Assembly (NCBI GenBank): GCA_937925515.1
Contig: CALALP010000067.1
Span: 1-27,833 of the forward strand
Direction: 5' to 3'
Length of the DNA: 27,833 nt
Origin: an uncultured Lachnoanaerobaculum sp.
Lineage (GTDB): Bacteria; Bacillota; Clostridia; Lachnospirales; Lachnospiraceae
Shown piece by piece: positions 1 through 7,204 of the stretch. The number at the start of each line of letters is the position of its first letter. Position 1 is the first letter of the stretch. The notes under the pieces are model-generated. The model was not told where the DNA came from. It saw nothing but the letters and a program-made list of their open reading frames with translations, and did not search any database. Position numbers and translations under genes: made by a program.

Positions 1-316
<316 letters not shown>

Positions 317-373
317 AGGTTGGAAGGTTTATGGAATGATTTGATATGCAATTTTCAAGGTATGATAAAGTTT

Positions 374-447
374 GGCCCGGTGGCTCAGTTGGTTAGAGCG
401 CCGCCCTGTCACGGCGGAGGTCGTGGGTTCGAGTCCCATCCGGGTCG
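374..447 (+). tRNA. tRNA-Asp (anticodon GTC)
   Basis: This is a 74-nt cloverleaf. The acceptor stem GGCCCGG pairs with CCGGGTC through one G-U pair, the anticodon arm CCGCC-CTGTCAC-GGCGG carries GTC, and the T arm has GGGTTCGAGTCCC. The discriminator is G447 and CCA is not encoded. It lies about 57 bp after the 23S end and is probably cotranscribed with the rRNA operon. Confidence 0.97.
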
Positions 448-464
448 TTTATAATTAAATATTA

Positions 465-550
465 GCCGTAGTGGCGGAACAGGCAGACGCCCGGGACTTA
501 AAATCCCGTGGGTAGAAATACCCGTACCGGTTCGATTCCGGTCTGCGGCA
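465..550 (+). tRNA. tRNA-Leu (anticodon TAA)
   Basis: This is an 86-nt class II tRNA with a long variable arm. The acceptor GCCGTAG pairs with CTGCGGC (one T-G pair), the anticodon loop reads CTTAAAA with TAA, the variable arm is about CGTGGGTAGAAATACCCG, and the T arm is CCGGTTCGATTCCGG. The discriminator is A550 and no CCA is encoded. It sits 17 bp after tRNA-Asp in the same transcript. Confidence 0.97.
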
Positions 551-575
551 TTATAATCTAATGATTATAATTATT
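551..575 (+). terminator. AT-rich hairpin at the end of the rrn-tRNA transcript
   Basis: TTATAATC (551-558) and GATTATAA (563-570) form an 8-bp stem with a TAAT loop directly after the tRNA-Leu, followed by a weak T-rich tail. It may end or trim the rRNA-tRNA transcript. The stem is all A-T except one pair and the tail is interrupted, so termination would be leaky. A TATAAT at 585-590 could start a new transcript just downstream, though no good -35 was seen. Confidence 0.35.
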
Positions 576-590
576 AAAAAGTATTATAAT

Positions 591-794
591 AAAGTAGGTT
601 CGCCTCACCTTACCACTTTGAGTGAGTTTGGTTCATATAGATAATGTATTCATTTATTACATTTCATGTATCATTTGAGATATATTGTGTTTGTGGCGGA
701 TAGGTTTCTATCGGCTTTTTTTATTTAAAAGTAGAAATTTCCGAGAAGTTAAGTCAAGTTAAGGTTATTACAACAAAAATGGAGGTATACAATT
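591..794 (+). promoter_or_regulatory. Leader of the infC-rpmI-rplT operon
   Basis: About 200 non-coding bases separate a TATAAT-like box (585-590) from infC. They hold a CTCAC...GTGAG pairing near 605-625 and a terminator hairpin at 696-722, followed by an unstructured stretch and the GGAGG at 781-785. In Bacillus this operon is controlled by L20-dependent termination in the infC leader. The layout here fits such an attenuator, but I cannot match it base by base to the known L20 leader, so this is inference from position and from the internal terminator. Confidence 0.45.
696..722 (+). terminator. Intrinsic terminator (probable attenuator) upstream of infC
   Basis: The stem GC(G)GATAG / CTATC(G)GC closes a GTTT loop (696-714) with one G-G mismatch, followed by seven Ts and then ATTT. 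It stands about 70 bp before infC with no gene upstream except the tRNAs. It is therefore more likely a conditional terminator for the infC operon than the end of a gene. Confidence 0.6.
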
Positions 795-1304
795 ATTAGC
801 GAGCAGTTGATTAACGAACAAATAAGAGCTAAGGAAGTGCGTTTAGTAAGTGAAAATGGAGAGCAACTTGGTATAGTATCTATAAATGAGGCTCTAAATA
901 AGGCAAATGAGGCAGGGGTGGATCTTGTACTTATTGCACCTACTGCAAAGCCACCTGTATGTAAGATTATAGACTATGGTAAATATCGCTATGAACTTAT
1001 AAGAAGGGATAAAGAAGCTAAGAAGAAACAAAAGGTTATTGAAGTAAAGGAAGTTCGTTTATCTCCAAACATTGACACTAACGATCTTAATACTAAGATT
1101 AGTTCTGCTAGAAAGTTTCTTGAAAAAGGAAATAAAGTAAAGGTTACCTTGAGGTTTAGAGGTCGTGAAATGGCAAGAATGTTTAAATCAAAGTATATTC
1201 TTGATGATTTCGCTGAAACTTTAAAAGACGTGGCAACCATTGATAAGCCCTCAAAAGCCGAGGGTAAGAGTTTAATTATGTTTTTATCAGCCAAAAAGGC
1301 TTAA
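795..1304 (+). CDS. infC: Translation initiation factor IF-3
   Basis: IF-3 binds the 30S subunit, prevents early 50S joining and checks the start codon and initiator tRNA. The protein shows the N-domain signature INEQIRAKEVRLV, the LIAPTAKPPVCKIIDYGK segment, a lysine-rich linker, and the C-domain with VKVTLRFRGREM. The start is taken as the ATT at 795: GGAGG (781-785) lies 9 nt before it, whereas the next in-frame start, TTG 807, is 21 nt away. The product is 169 aa with an N-terminus of roughly (M)SEQLINEQ. An AUU start is characteristic of infC in E. coli and Bacillus and allows autoregulation, because IF-3 discriminates against non-AUG starts. It is the first gene of the infC-rpmI-rplT operon. 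Confidence 0.95.
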   Translation: MSEQLINEQIRAKEVRLVSENGEQLGIVSINEALNKANEAGVDLVLIAPTAKPPVCKIIDYGKYRYELIRRDKEAKKKQKVIEVKEVRLSPNIDTNDLNTKISSARKFLEKGNKVKVTLRFRGREMARMFKSKYILDDFAETLKDVATIDKPSKAEGKSLIMFLSAKKA

Positions 1305-1372
1305 GTAATCTGTAATTATTAAGTTATATTGAGTAATTACAGTAATATAAATCTGAGGAGGAATTAATTATT

Positions 1373-1570
1373 ATGCCTAAGTTAAAAACAAGTAGAGCGG
1401 CAGCAAAGCGTTTCAAAAAAACAGGATCAGGTAAGTTGGTTAGAAATAAAGCATACAAATCACACATCTTAACTAAGAAGTCAACAAAGAGAAAGAGAAA
1501 TCTTAGAAAAGATATAGTAGCTGATGCATCAAATGCAAAGGTTATGAAGAAGATTTTACCATATCTATAA
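1373..1570 (+). CDS. rpmI: 50S ribosomal protein L35
   Basis: L35 is a small, very basic protein of the large ribosomal subunit. The 65-residue product begins MPKLKTSRAAAKRF and has the family's lysine/arginine-rich pattern (KTGSGK, LTKKSTKRKRNLR, VMKKILPY), which is the normal length. The start is supported by GAGGAGG at 1355-1361, 11 nt before the ATG. It is the middle gene of infC-rpmI-rplT, 68 bp after infC and 26 bp before rplT, so its supply is coupled to IF-3 and L20. Confidence 0.97.
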   Translation: MPKLKTSRAAAKRFKKTGSGKLVRNKAYKSHILTKKSTKRKRNLRKDIVADASNAKVMKKILPYL

Positions 1571-1596
1571 GACAGGTTAAGAAGGAGGATAAGTAA

Positions 1597-1953
1597 ATGG
1601 CTAGAGTTAAAGGTGCGTTGAATGCCAGAAAAAGACATAATAGAGTATTAAAGTTAGCAAAAGGTTATAGAGGAGCTCGTTCAAAGCAGTATAGAATTGC
1701 TAAACAATCAGTGATGAGAGCATTAGCAAGTTCTTATTCAGGTAGAAAAGAGAGAAAAAGACAGTTCAGACAATTATGGATTGCTCGTATAAATGCAGCT
1801 TGCAGAATCAACAGCATTTCATATTCAAAGTTCATGTATGGACTTAAGGTTGCAAGTGTTGATATGAACAGAAAGATACTTGCTGATTTAGCCATAAATG
1901 ATGAAAAAGGTTTTGCAAAGTTAGTAGAACTTGCTAAGTCTAATTTAAAGTAA
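1597..1953 (+). CDS. rplT: 50S ribosomal protein L20
   Basis: L20 binds 23S rRNA early in 50S assembly and in many bacteria represses its own operon. The 118-aa product has the usual length and typical motifs: MARVKGALNARKRHNRVLKLAKGYRG at the basic N-terminus, then RRQFR-like QFRQLWIARINAA and SYSKFM. AAGGAGG (1582-1588) precedes the ATG by 8 nt. It is the last gene of infC-rpmI-rplT and is followed at once by a hairpin terminator. L20 is the likely regulator acting on the leader upstream of infC, which is known for Bacillus and inferred here. Confidence 0.97.
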   Translation: MARVKGALNARKRHNRVLKLAKGYRGARSKQYRIAKQSVMRALASSYSGRKERKRQFRQLWIARINAACRINSISYSKFMYGLKVASVDMNRKILADLAINDEKGFAKLVELAKSNLK

Positions 1954-1955
1954 AT

Positions 1956-1997
1956 AAAAAGGGCTATCTTCACTAATTGTGAGGACAGTCCTTTTTT
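1956..1997. terminator. Bidirectional terminator between rplT and the dehydrogenase gene
   Basis: AAAAGG...CCTTTTTT forms the base of a hairpin containing CTTCAC / GTGAGGA-type pairing around an AATT loop, with a T run on the + strand (1991-1996) and an A run at the start that becomes Us on the - strand. It lies between convergent genes and can end both transcripts. Confidence 0.7.
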
Positions 1998-2004
1998 GTA
2001 TTTA

Positions 2005-2790
2005 CTAATGTAACTTGCTTGCAACATTCATAATTAATTTATGAGGAAGTATTTTAGTTAATATAAAGAATGCATTCATTGGTATTCCATAAATTGACAT
2101 ATCTTTTTTTCTATCTCTAATAGCTTTATTTACTACATTTTTGGGTTTTACAAAGAAATATTTTTTATATACTTTTATTGAACCTTCAGTGCCTGCTATT
2201 TTAAAGAATTCTGTATCTACCGGTCCGGGGCATATAGCGACTACATTTATATTTTTATATTTAAGTTCATGTTTTAATGCTCTTGAATATGATAGTACAA
2301 ATGCTTTAGTTGCAGCATAGCTTGCAAACCCGGGTTGAGGCATAAAAGCAGCTGCTGATGCAAACTGATAAATTGTAGAATTTTTTGCCATATAAGGCAA
2401 TGCAACATGAGTCATATTAGATAATGCTAAAACATTAGTTTGAATCATTTTTTCTTCTAAATCTCTATCTGAGTTTTCTATATTTTTTGTTGTACCAAAG
2501 CCAGCAGCATTTACCAAAAATAATATTTTAGGTTTTAAATTCTTAAATTCTTTTTCTAAATATTTAAAGCTGTAAGAGTCAGTCAAATCTAAAACTACTA
2601 TCTTAACAAAGTCCTTTGTATCATTTTTAATGATTTTTTTTTCAATTTCATTTTTTAGTTTTACTAGCCTATCTTCTCGCCTTGCTATAATCCATATTTC
2701 ATCTAATTTATTCTTGTAAATGTTAGAAAGCTTTATTGCAAATGCTCTGCCCATACCTGATGATGCACCTGTTACAATCCCAATATTCAT
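2005..2790 (-). CDS. Short-chain dehydrogenase/reductase (SDR), substrate unknown
   Basis: This is an NAD(P)-dependent oxidoreductase of the classical SDR superfamily, 261 aa. Visible motifs are the Rossmann cofactor loop TGASSGMG (residues 8-15), an ARRE segment after beta-2 that suggests NADP preference, a VVLDLTD cofactor site, NAAG, and the catalytic Ser (FASAAAF) and YAATK (YxxxK), followed by CPGPVDTEF. The overall pattern resembles the COG0300/DltE-like group. A GGAAAGG-type site precedes the ATG. It is a single-gene unit convergent with rplT and has its own promoter at 2833-2861. Neither the sequence nor the neighbours fix the substrate. Confidence 0.85.
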   Translation of the reverse strand: MNIGIVTGASSGMGRAFAIKLSNIYKNKLDEIWIIARREDRLVKLKNEIEKKIIKNDTKDFVKIVVLDLTDSYSFKYLEKEFKNLKPKILFLVNAAGFGTTKNIENSDRDLEEKMIQTNVLALSNMTHVALPYMAKNSTIYQFASAAAFMPQPGFASYAATKAFVLSYSRALKHELKYKNINVVAICPGPVDTEFFKIAGTEGSIKVYKKYFFVKPKNVVNKAIRDRKKDMSIYGIPMNAFFILTKILPHKLIMNVASKLH

Positions 2791-2832
2791 AGACTTATCC
2801 TTTCCTTAAAGTTATTTTTTCTACTAATGTCT

Positions 2833-2861
2833 ATTGTATAACTTTATGCCTAGATTGTAAA
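2833..2861 (-). promoter_or_regulatory. Sigma-A-type promoter for the dehydrogenase gene
   Basis: Read on the - strand, TTTACA is followed after 17 bp by TACAAT. The gap to the ATG at 2790 is about 40 bp and contains the ribosome binding site. Confidence 0.5.
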
Positions 2862-2904
2862 CTTGGGAAATGTAGACAATGTTACACAAAATACAACACA
2901 AAAC

Positions 2905-2936
2905 ACAAAAAAGCACCTAAAACAGTGCTTTTTTTA
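2905..2936 (-). terminator. Terminator of tRNA-Leu(CAG)
   Basis: On the - strand, AAAAAAGCAC pairs with GTGCTTTTTT around an 8-nt loop, ending in a T run. It starts right after the tRNA 3' end, as expected for a single-tRNA unit. Confidence 0.75.
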
Positions 2937-2937
2937 G

Positions 2938-3019
2938 TGCAGAAAAAGGGACTCGAACCCTCATGGAGTTATCCATACGAACCTGAATCGTACGCGTCTG
3001 CCAATTTCGCCATTTCTGC
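2938..3019 (-). tRNA. tRNA-Leu (anticodon CAG)
   Basis: On the - strand this is an 82-nt class II tRNA. The acceptor GCAGAAA pairs perfectly with TTTCTGC, the anticodon arm TACGA-TTCAGGT-TCGTA gives anticodon CAG (Leu, CUG codons), a long variable arm contains ATGGATAACTCCAT, and the T arm has GGGTTCGAGTCCC. The discriminator is A and CCA is not encoded. It is transcribed alone, with its own promoter (3029-3057) and terminator (2905-2936). Confidence 0.95.
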
Positions 3020-3028
3020 ATAAGACAG

Positions 3029-3057
3029 ATTATATATCATCTAATATTTATTGTCTA
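3029..3057 (-). promoter_or_regulatory. Promoter of tRNA-Leu(CAG)
   Basis: Read on the - strand, TAGACA, a 17-bp spacer and TATAAT give a near-consensus sigma-A promoter. The predicted start is a few bases before the tRNA 5' end at 3019. Confidence 0.7.
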
Positions 3058-3074
3058 TATGAAAAATATTAGAT
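3039..3074. repeat. 11-bp inverted repeat over the tRNA-Leu promoter
   Basis: ATCTAATATTT (3039-3049) is the exact reverse complement of AAATATTAGAT (3064-3074), separated by 14 bp. It spans the -35 box and spacer of the tRNA-Leu promoter. It could be an operator, a DNA bend or chance in AT-rich DNA; no regulator gene is adjacent. Confidence 0.5.
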
Positions 3075-3140
3075 TAGGCTATAGCGAGTCAGCATTTAAA
3101 ATTTATAAAATACACATAATACTTTTTTAAGTTTAGTACA

Positions 3141-3169
3141 TTGAAGATGATAATATATTTTGATATACT
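3141..3169 (+). promoter_or_regulatory. Promoter of the rhamnose operon
   Basis: TTGAAG (3141-3146), a 17-bp spacer and TATACT (3164-3169) form a good sigma-A promoter. The start point would fall near 3176, giving a leader of under 20 nt before rhaA that just contains the ribosome binding site. There is therefore no room for leader-based control, and regulation should act at the promoter. Confidence 0.65.
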
Positions 3170-3192
3170 TTTCTTAAAGAATGGAGGTAGCT

Positions 3193-4434
3193 ATGAATAG
3201 ATACGAAAAGGCAAGAGAGATTTATAAAAATTTTGGAGTGGATACAGATAAGGCAATAGAGGCATTAAAAAAAATTAAGGTATCAATGCATTGTTGGCAA
3301 GGAGATGATGTTGCAGGTTTTGATAGGGTAGGAAGTCTTAGTGGTGGAATACAGGCAACCGGCAATTACCCTGGGAAAGCAAGAAATTCTAAGGAACTTA
3401 TGCAGGATATGGATAAGGCACTTTCACTTATTCCGGGAAAGCATAAGATAAATTTACATGCAAGTTATGCAATATTTGAGGAAAATGAATGGGTAGATAG
3501 AGATAAATTAGAGCCAAGACATTTTAAGGCATGGGTGGATTTTGCAAATGAAAGAGGCTTGGGGATTGATTTTAATCCTACAATGTTTTCACATGACATG
3601 GCTGAAAATGCAACTCTTTCTTCTGAAAAAAAAGAGGTTAGAGATTTTTGGATTGAACATTGTAAGAGATGTATTAAAATTTCTGAATATTTTGCAGAAC
3701 AAACAAATCAACCATGTTCTATGAATATATGGATTCCTGACGGTTTTAAAGACATTCCTGCAGATAGATTTTCTCCTAGAAAAAGACTTAAAGAATCACT
3801 TGATGAAATATTGACTACAAAATATGATAAGTCAAAAGTATTTATATGTGTTGAGTCAAAAGTCTTTGGCATTGGAATTGAGAGTATGACAGTAGGCTCA
3901 CATGAGTTTTATATGAACTATGCAGCTAAAAATGACGTTTTATGTCTGCTTGATACAGGTCATTATCATCCAACTGAAATGGTATCAGATAAAATTTCTT
4001 CAATGCTTGTATTTTTTGAAAAAATGGCATTGCATGTTTCAAGACCTGTAAGGTGGGATTCAGACCATGTTGTATTATTTGATGATGAAACTAGAGAGAT
4101 AGCTAAAGAGATTATAAGAAATGGAGCAGATAGAGTATTGCTTGCACTTGATTTCTTTGATGCCTCTATAAATCGTATATCAGCTTGGACTGTTGGAATG
4201 AGAAATATGATAAAGAGTCTTTTGTATGCACTTCTTTTGCCTAATGAATATATGGCAAAGTTACAAGAAGAGAGAAACTTTACAAAGCTTATGGTAGTTA
4301 CAGAGGAGGCAAAGACTCTGCCTTTTGGCGATATTTGGGACTATTATTGTGAAATCTCAGGTGTAAAGGCAGGGGATTGGTTTGATGAAATTGTAAAATA
4401 TGAAAAAGAAGTTTTAGCTAATAGAGTGGACTAG
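3193..4434 (+). CDS. rhaA: L-rhamnose isomerase
   Basis: Converts L-rhamnose to L-rhamnulose, the first cytoplasmic step of rhamnose catabolism. It is a metal-dependent TIM-barrel enzyme of 413 aa, close to the roughly 419 aa of the E. coli protein. Motifs seen are VSMHCWQGDDV near the N-terminus, KINLHASYA, FNPTMFSHD, metal-ligand regions CVESK and LLDTGHYHPTE, then VRWDSDHVV and ALDFFDASINR. The ATG at 3193 is chosen over the ATG at 3181 because GGAGG (3183-3187) overlaps the upstream codon and lies 5 nt before 3193. It is first in rhaA-rhaD-rhaB, directly behind its promoter. No rhamnose transporter or regulator is next to it. Confidence 0.95.
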   Translation: MNRYEKAREIYKNFGVDTDKAIEALKKIKVSMHCWQGDDVAGFDRVGSLSGGIQATGNYPGKARNSKELMQDMDKALSLIPGKHKINLHASYAIFEENEWVDRDKLEPRHFKAWVDFANERGLGIDFNPTMFSHDMAENATLSSEKKEVRDFWIEHCKRCIKISEYFAEQTNQPCSMNIWIPDGFKDIPADRFSPRKRLKESLDEILTTKYDKSKVFICVESKVFGIGIESMTVGSHEFYMNYAAKNDVLCLLDTGHYHPTEMVSDKISSMLVFFEKMALHVSRPVRWDSDHVVLFDDETREIAKEIIRNGADRVLLALDFFDASINRISAWTVGMRNMIKSLLYALLLPNEYMAKLQEERNFTKLMVVTEEAKTLPFGDIWDYYCEISGVKAGDWFDEIVKYEKEVLANRVD

Positions 4435-4463
4435 AAATTTAGAAAGGAAATTCAGTTAATATT

Positions 4464-5315
4464 ATGAAAGTTTTAGAAACAGATTTTGCAAAGGGTTTTT
4501 GTAGGCTTTGTACTGACGGTTGGGATAAAAATTGGCATGAGAGAAATGGTGGCAACCTAAGTTATAGAATGAAAGATAGTGATGTCGAAAAAGTAAAAGA
4601 TGAACTAAATTTTGAGAGTCAGTGGCAGGATATAGGAGGGAAAGTTCCTGATTTAGCTTGTGAGTATTTTATGGTAACAGGTTCAGGTAAGTTTTTTAGA
4701 AATGTACAGCTTAAGCCGAAGGCAAATGTATGTATAATTGTGCTTGATGATAAGGGAGAAAAGTTCAAGATAGTTTGGGGACTTACCGAGGGAGGCAGGC
4801 CTACTTCAGAATTACCTTCACATCTTATGAATTTAGAAGTATGTAAAAAAAGAGATGAAAATATAAGAGTAGTATATCATTGCCACCCTACAAATATTAT
4901 AGCACTTACCTTTGTACTTCCACTTGATGATAGAGTTTTTACAAGAGAGCTTTGGGAAATGGCTACTGAATGTCCTGTTGTATTCCCAAATGGGCTTGGA
5001 GTTGTACCTTGGATGGTTCCGGGGGGTAGAGATATTGCGATAGCTACTTCTAAAATAATGGAAACTAAGAACTTTGCTATATGGGCTCATCATGGGGCGT
5101 TTGCTTGTGGAACTGATTTTGACATAGCATTTGGCCTTATGCATACAGTTGAAAAGGCGGCAGAAGTCCTAGTAAAAGTTATGTCAATTACTGATAGAAA
5201 GCGTCAAACTATACAACCTGATGACTTTAGGGCATTAAATGAACCATTCAAGATAAATGTAGAAGAGAGATATTTATATATAAAGAAAAATTATTCAGTG
5301 ATAGGAGAAATCTAA
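4464..5315 (+). CDS. rhaD: Rhamnulose-1-phosphate aldolase
   Basis: Cleaves L-rhamnulose 1-phosphate to dihydroxyacetone phosphate and L-lactaldehyde. It is a zinc-dependent class II aldolase of the AraD/FucA superfamily, 283 aa (E. coli 274). The N-terminus has the WHERNGGNLSYR substrate loop and the VTGSGKFF phosphate-binding segment. Residues matching the E. coli catalytic Glu and zinc ligands are E116 (TSELPSH), H139 and H141 (YHCHPTN) and H210 (AHHG). It follows rhaA by 29 bp. Its Shine-Dalgarno (AAAGGAAA, 4443-4450) is weak and about 13 nt from the ATG, so translation may be lower than that of its neighbours. Confidence 0.95.
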   Translation: MKVLETDFAKGFCRLCTDGWDKNWHERNGGNLSYRMKDSDVEKVKDELNFESQWQDIGGKVPDLACEYFMVTGSGKFFRNVQLKPKANVCIIVLDDKGEKFKIVWGLTEGGRPTSELPSHLMNLEVCKKRDENIRVVYHCHPTNIIALTFVLPLDDRVFTRELWEMATECPVVFPNGLGVVPWMVPGGRDIAIATSKIMETKNFAIWAHHGAFACGTDFDIAFGLMHTVEKAAEVLVKVMSITDRKRQTIQPDDFRALNEPFKINVEERYLYIKKNYSVIGEI

Positions 5316-5331
5316 GTTTGATGAGGAAATT

Positions 5332-6738
5332 ATGAATAAAGAAAAATATTACTTAGCTATAGATATAGGTGCATCTTCAGGTAGGCATATACTTTCACAT
5401 ATTAAAAATGGAAAACTTGTATTAGAGGAAGTTTATAGGTTTTCAAATTATATGGAAGATATAAATAATCATAAAATTTGGGATACAAAAAGATTATTTA
5501 AAGAAATTGTAAATGGCATGAAAAAATGTTCTGAGATAGGAAAGATTCCGATAAGTGTTGCAATAGATACTTGGGGGGTAGATTTTGTACTTCTCGATGA
5601 AAATGACAATATGCTTGGGGATTGTGTAGCTTATAGGGATTTTAGAAATGAGGGAATGGATAAAGAAGTATATAAGTTTATAGATGAGAAAAGCTTATAT
5701 GAAAGAACAGGTATACAAAAGGCAATATTTAACACTATATATCAGTTAATGGCTGTTAAATTAAATAATCCCTCTTATTTAGAAAATGCAGAAAGCTTGC
5801 TTTTAATGCCTGATTATTTTAATTTCCTTTTAACAGGAGTTAAATCAAATGAGTACACCATTGCGACTACAACACAACTTATAAACATTGACACAAATAC
5901 TTGGGATTATGAACTTATAGACAAACTACATTATCCAAGAAAAATCTTTAAAAAGCTATCTTATCCAAGTGAAAAGGTTGGAAATCTAAGAAAAGATATA
6001 CAGTCAGAAATTGGTTATGATTGTGTTGTGATACATGCAGCAAGTCATGATACTGCCTCAGCAGTTATGAGTGTACCAAATACAAATGAAGATATACTCT
6101 ATATTTCTTCAGGAACTTGGTCATTGCTTGGGACTGAGCTAAAAAAGGCAAATGTATCTAAGTTAGCTATGGATTTAAATTTTACAAATGAGGGTGGATA
6201 TGATTACAGATATAGATTTTTAAAGAATATTATGGGACTTTGGATAATACAATCTGTAAAAAAAGAACTTGAAAATAATTATTTAAATGAAACACAAGAT
6301 TTTTCATTTGCAAACTTATGTAAAATGGCTGAAGATTCAAGTATAGATTCTTTGATAGATGTAAATGATACTAGATTTTTAGCTCCTGTTTCAATGATAG
6401 ATGAGATACAAAAAGCTTGTAAGGAAAAAGATTTAAAAGTTCCAATAACAGCAGGCGAACTTGCAAGGGTAGTATATAATTCATTGGCATATTGCTATAT
6501 GAATGTAGTTAAGGAAGTTGAGAAAATTACAGGCAAGACATTTGATACTATAAATATAGTAGGTGGAGGTTCAAATGCCATTTATTTAAACAATCTTACA
6601 AAGGAGTTTACAGGTAAAAATGTTATAGCAGGGCCAAGTGAGGCAACTGCAATAGGCAATATAGGTGCACAGATGATTGCAGATAAGGTATTTACAGATA
6701 TAAATGATTTTAGAAATACAGTTTCACAAAGTTTTTAG
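5332..6738 (+). CDS. rhaB: Rhamnulokinase
   Basis: Phosphorylates L-rhamnulose at O-1 with ATP, between the isomerase and the aldolase. It is an FGGY-family carbohydrate kinase of 468 aa (E. coli 489). The N-terminal ATPase motif AIDIGASSGRH is at residues 9-19. The AIDTWGVDFVLLD stretch holds the catalytic Asp region, and SHDTASAV, SSGTWSLLG and NIVGGGSNA (adenosine-binding) follow in family order. GAGGAAA precedes the ATG, 16 bp after rhaD. It ends the operon, and a structured repeat (6755-6906) begins 16 bp after its stop. Confidence 0.95.
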   Translation: MNKEKYYLAIDIGASSGRHILSHIKNGKLVLEEVYRFSNYMEDINNHKIWDTKRLFKEIVNGMKKCSEIGKIPISVAIDTWGVDFVLLDENDNMLGDCVAYRDFRNEGMDKEVYKFIDEKSLYERTGIQKAIFNTIYQLMAVKLNNPSYLENAESLLLMPDYFNFLLTGVKSNEYTIATTTQLINIDTNTWDYELIDKLHYPRKIFKKLSYPSEKVGNLRKDIQSEIGYDCVVIHAASHDTASAVMSVPNTNEDILYISSGTWSLLGTELKKANVSKLAMDLNFTNEGGYDYRYRFLKNIMGLWIIQSVKKELENNYLNETQDFSFANLCKMAEDSSIDSLIDVNDTRFLAPVSMIDEIQKACKEKDLKVPITAGELARVVYNSLAYCYMNVVKEVEKITGKTFDTINIVGGGSNAIYLNNLTKEFTGKNVIAGPSEATAIGNIGAQMIADKVFTDINDFRNTVSQSF

Positions 6739-6754
6739 AATAGTTTGATAAATT

Positions 6755-6906
6755 AGGGCTGTCGCAAAATGGCTATCCATATATATCTTGTCCTCCGTAG
6801 GAGGACAAGATATATAATAGAAAGCATTTAAATTAGCAAATATAGTTTTCTATGTATCTGTACGGAAAACATAGTTACTAATGAAAATTAGTTTTGCAAC
6901 AGCCCT
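6755..6906. repeat. Structured intergenic repeat, full copy 1 (MITE-like)
   Basis: A 152-bp element bounded by inverted ends AGGGCTGTCGCAAAA (6755-6769) and TTTTGCAACAGCCCT (6892-6906), 14 of 15 complementary. Inside are a perfect 17-bp hairpin (6780-6796 with 6800-6816, loop GTA) and an imperfect hairpin between ATTAG...GTTTTC (about 6832-6850) and GGAAAAC...CTAAT (about 6864-6882). The folded form is a three-way junction. A close relative lies at 19656-19806. No open reading frame is present and no clear target-site duplication flanks it (AATT left, ATAT right). The inverted ends suggest a non-autonomous mobile element, and the position after rhaB lets it act as an RNA 3' structure too. Confidence 0.85.
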
Positions 6907-6949
6907 ATATAGATATATTAATTTTTGAAAAAAAGAGTATTATTTTGAC

Positions 6950-6988
6950 AGTCGTATTTGATTAAAAAAATATGACTTATTTTTTTAT
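6950..6988 (+). terminator. Probable intrinsic terminator downstream of the repeat
   Basis: AGTCGTATTT (6950-6959) pairs with AAATATGACT (6968-6977) through ten pairs including one G-U, with an 8-nt loop, followed by TATTTTTTTATATT. It would stop any rhaB read-through before the siderophore promoter. The stem is AT-rich, so strength is uncertain. Confidence 0.5.
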
Positions 6989-7047
6989 ATTAATTTAGAT
7001 TTTCTTGTCAATAAACACTTGGATTTAGAATTTATATAGTAAAAATT

Positions 7048-7083
7048 TTGTACAATTTTATTGTTTGACATAGTTTTGTACAA
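7048..7083. promoter_or_regulatory. Two TTGTACAA palindromes, candidate operators
   Basis: The perfect 8-bp palindrome TTGTACAA occurs at 7048-7055 and 7076-7083, 28 bp apart and each within TTTTGTACAA. The second lies inside the spacer of the siderophore promoter and the first sits just upstream of the -35 box. The arrangement fits a repressor site. The motif is not a recognisable Fur or DtxR box. Confidence 0.45.
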
Positions 7084-7093
7084 ATGTTATACT
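7065..7093 (+). promoter_or_regulatory. Strong promoter of the siderophore-uptake operon
   Basis: Perfect TTGACA (7065-7070), a 17-bp spacer and TATACT (7088-7093). The transcript would start near 7100 and carry a leader of about 105 nt. In it, CTTGAT at 7097-7102 can pair with ATCAAG at 7135-7140. Confidence 0.75.
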
Positions 7094-7204
7094 CAACTTG
7101 ATTTAGTTAGGTATTACTTACTCACTTAATTAATATCAAGATGTATCAAGAAAATAAATACTATATTTAAATTTAGCTTAGAAAATCTAAGGAGGAGAGT
7201 ATTA

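Noticed and set aside
989..1294. Open frames on the strand opposite infC and similar antisense frames over other genes
   Set aside because: They mirror well-recognised genes, have no ribosome binding sites of note and show no family motifs.
6755..6906. Riboswitch or CRISPR unit
   Set aside because: It follows rather than precedes genes, its ends are inverted repeats, and there are no regularly spaced direct repeats.
7048..7083. Fur or DtxR box at the siderophore promoter
   Set aside because: TTGTACAA does not resemble the GATAATGATTATC or TTAGGTTAGCCTAA patterns closely enough to name the regulator.
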